The position numbers and the translations under genes are program-made. From assembly GCA_004293445.1 (NCBI GenBank), contig RDYP01000004.1, positions 124,001-188,000 on the forward strand: 64,000 nucleotides of DNA, in the 5' to 3' direction. The number at the start of each line of letters is the position of its first letter. The first letter of the stretch is position 1. The stretch is from Verrucomicrobiota bacterium (GTDB lineage: Bacteria > Verrucomicrobiota > Verrucomicrobiia > Verrucomicrobiales > Akkermansiaceae). Under the pieces are notes generated by a model. That model searched no databases and was not told where the DNA came from. It saw only the letters and a list, made by a program, of their open reading frames with translations. Below, one piece after another: positions 63,169 to 64,000 of the stretch.

Positions 63169-63504
63169 ATGGACGTTTCCTTCCGCAACAAGAAGCTCGA
63201 GAAACTGGCGAATGACACCAAGGAACAGCAACGGCAGTTGGGAACCAACTCCGCCAAGAAATTCAAGCGCCGCCTGGACGATTTGAGGGCGGCCCGGAAC
63301 CTGGCTGAGATGTTCTTCCTGCCCGGGAGATTGCACCCGCATACGGGTGACAATGCCGGGGTCCTCTCTCTGGACATTGAACACCCGATGAGGTTGCTCA
63401 TGGTGCCCGCACACGATCCCATCCCGCGAAAAAGCGACGGCGGACTGGACTGGGATGCGATTACCGCCGTCGAAATCACCGAAATCACCGACCCCCATGA
63501 CTAA
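63169..63504 (+). CDS. higB: HigB/RelE-family toxin
   Basis: A 111-residue small protein beginning ATG 63169. The fold is RelE/HigB-like: basic N-terminal helices (FRNKKLEKLAND, AKKFKRRLDDL), AEMFFLPGRLHPHTG in the middle, and a C-terminal ITAVEITEITDPHD. RelE-type toxins are ribosome-dependent mRNA interferases; the catalytic residues cannot be confirmed by eye. Toxin-first order and an 8-bp overlap with the antitoxin are typical of higBA rather than relBE. Confidence 0.85.
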   Translation: MDVSFRNKKLEKLANDTKEQQRQLGTNSAKKFKRRLDDLRAARNLAEMFFLPGRLHPHTGDNAGVLSLDIEHPMRLLMVPAHDPIPRKSDGGLDWDAITAVEITEITDPHD

Positions 63505-64000
63505 AAGCATCACCAAGCCGAACGCCTACCGGCCGGACGGCGTTTCGCCCCCGGGCGGCACGCTGGACGACGTGCTGGACGACCGGGGCATGTCCCAGGC
63601 CGAACTGTCCGAGCGCACCGGGCTGTCCAAGAAGACCATCAACCTGATCGTGAAGGGCAAGGCGCCTCTCACGCAGGAAACCGCCTTGCTCCTTGAGAAG
63701 GCGCTAGCAATTCCCGCGGGATTCTGGATCAACCGCGAAAAGGACTACCGCGAGCACCTCGCCCGGAAGGAATCCGTCGAACGCCAGTCCGCTTACACCG
63801 CTTGGGCAAAACGTTTTCCCTATGCCCAAATGGTCAAATGGGGCTGGATCGAAGACGCTGGCGACATGGGCGGAAAAATCGACCGGCTCCTGACCTACTT
63901 CCGGGTCGCCAATCCTGAAGGATGGAAGCAGCTTTATGAACGGCCTCAAGTGGCCTTCCGCCGGTCGGAGAAGTTCGGCAAGAAAACCGAGGTCATTTCC
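63497..64000 (+). CDS. higA: HigA-type antitoxin (HTH), partial
   Basis: Open to the window edge; 168 codons are present. An XRE-type helix-turn-helix (MSQAELSERTGLSKKTINLIVKG, in part) lies at about residues 32-55. The C-terminal half (YFRVANPEGWKQLYERPQVA) continues beyond a short HigA and may lead into an ImmA/IrrE-like domain. It overlaps the toxin by 8 bp. As a HigA it would autorepress from the palindrome at 63112-63130. Confidence 0.85.
   Translation, partial: MTKSITKPNAYRPDGVSPPGGTLDDVLDDRGMSQAELSERTGLSKKTINLIVKGKAPLTQETALLLEKALAIPAGFWINREKDYREHLARKESVERQSAYTAWAKRFPYAQMVKWGWIEDAGDMGGKIDRLLTYFRVANPEGWKQLYERPQVAFRRSEKFGKKTEVIS

Overview
This is a chromosomal window from a GC-rich Gram-negative bacterium, almost certainly a member of Verrucomicrobiota (Verrucomicrobiales, Haloferula/Luteolibacter-like; the genus is inference). 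The case rests on lineage-typical families found together: a Verru_Chthon cassette protein A-like giant, a DUF1501/DUF1800 pair, a PVC-type dehydrogenase with a C-terminal CxxCH cytochrome domain, a PmoA-like DUF6807 protein, and an RpoD with a long Lys/Ala/Pro tail. lpxB shows a lipid A outer membrane.

Layout. 1-25 kb is a housekeeping core: Na+/Ca2+ antiporter, kup, truA, tRNA-Arg, nadA, bactofilin with a membrane-anchored TPR protein, lpxB, a RibD-like reductase, glutaredoxin, a serine beta-lactamase-like hydrolase, dnaG, rpoD, DUF808, ruvA with an ATP-grasp-like partner, ppc, a Sel1-repeat protein, coaB, an IMPase-family phosphatase and ispF. 25-33 kb is a minus-strand block of exported catabolic proteins (cytochrome-tailed dehydrogenase, DUF1800, DUF1501, DUF6807, then a HAD phosphatase). 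33-46 kb is mostly a plus-strand run: a giant pilin-like protein and its secreted neighbour, an LplT-PlsC (Aas-like) phospholipid protein, a pseudopilin, an ABC exporter and bioA.

46.6-51.3 kb is accessory DNA. It holds a heptanucleotide-repeat tract with a 131-bp duplication, an overlapping two-gene nucleotidyltransferase/winged-helix module, a decayed type I methylase remnant, one integron-cassette-like unit with an attC-like dyad, and three small exported proteins of lower GC. 51.3-59.8 kb returns to core genes: mutS, a cytochrome b562-like protein, an L,D-transpeptidase, an M42 peptidase with a TPR protein, tRNA-Tyr and a secreted FAD oxidoreductase. 59.8-64 kb looks like the edge of a defence island: an hsdR without hsdM or hsdS in the window, divergent from a HigB/HigA-type toxin-antitoxin operon with a perfect palindromic operator; the antitoxin gene runs off the end.

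The strongest candidates for something new are the cassette-like unit beside the hsdM remnant, the nucleotidyltransferase/winged-helix pair, and the Aas-like protein whose ligase domain is reduced to a tail. All family assignments were made by reading motifs; no database search was run.
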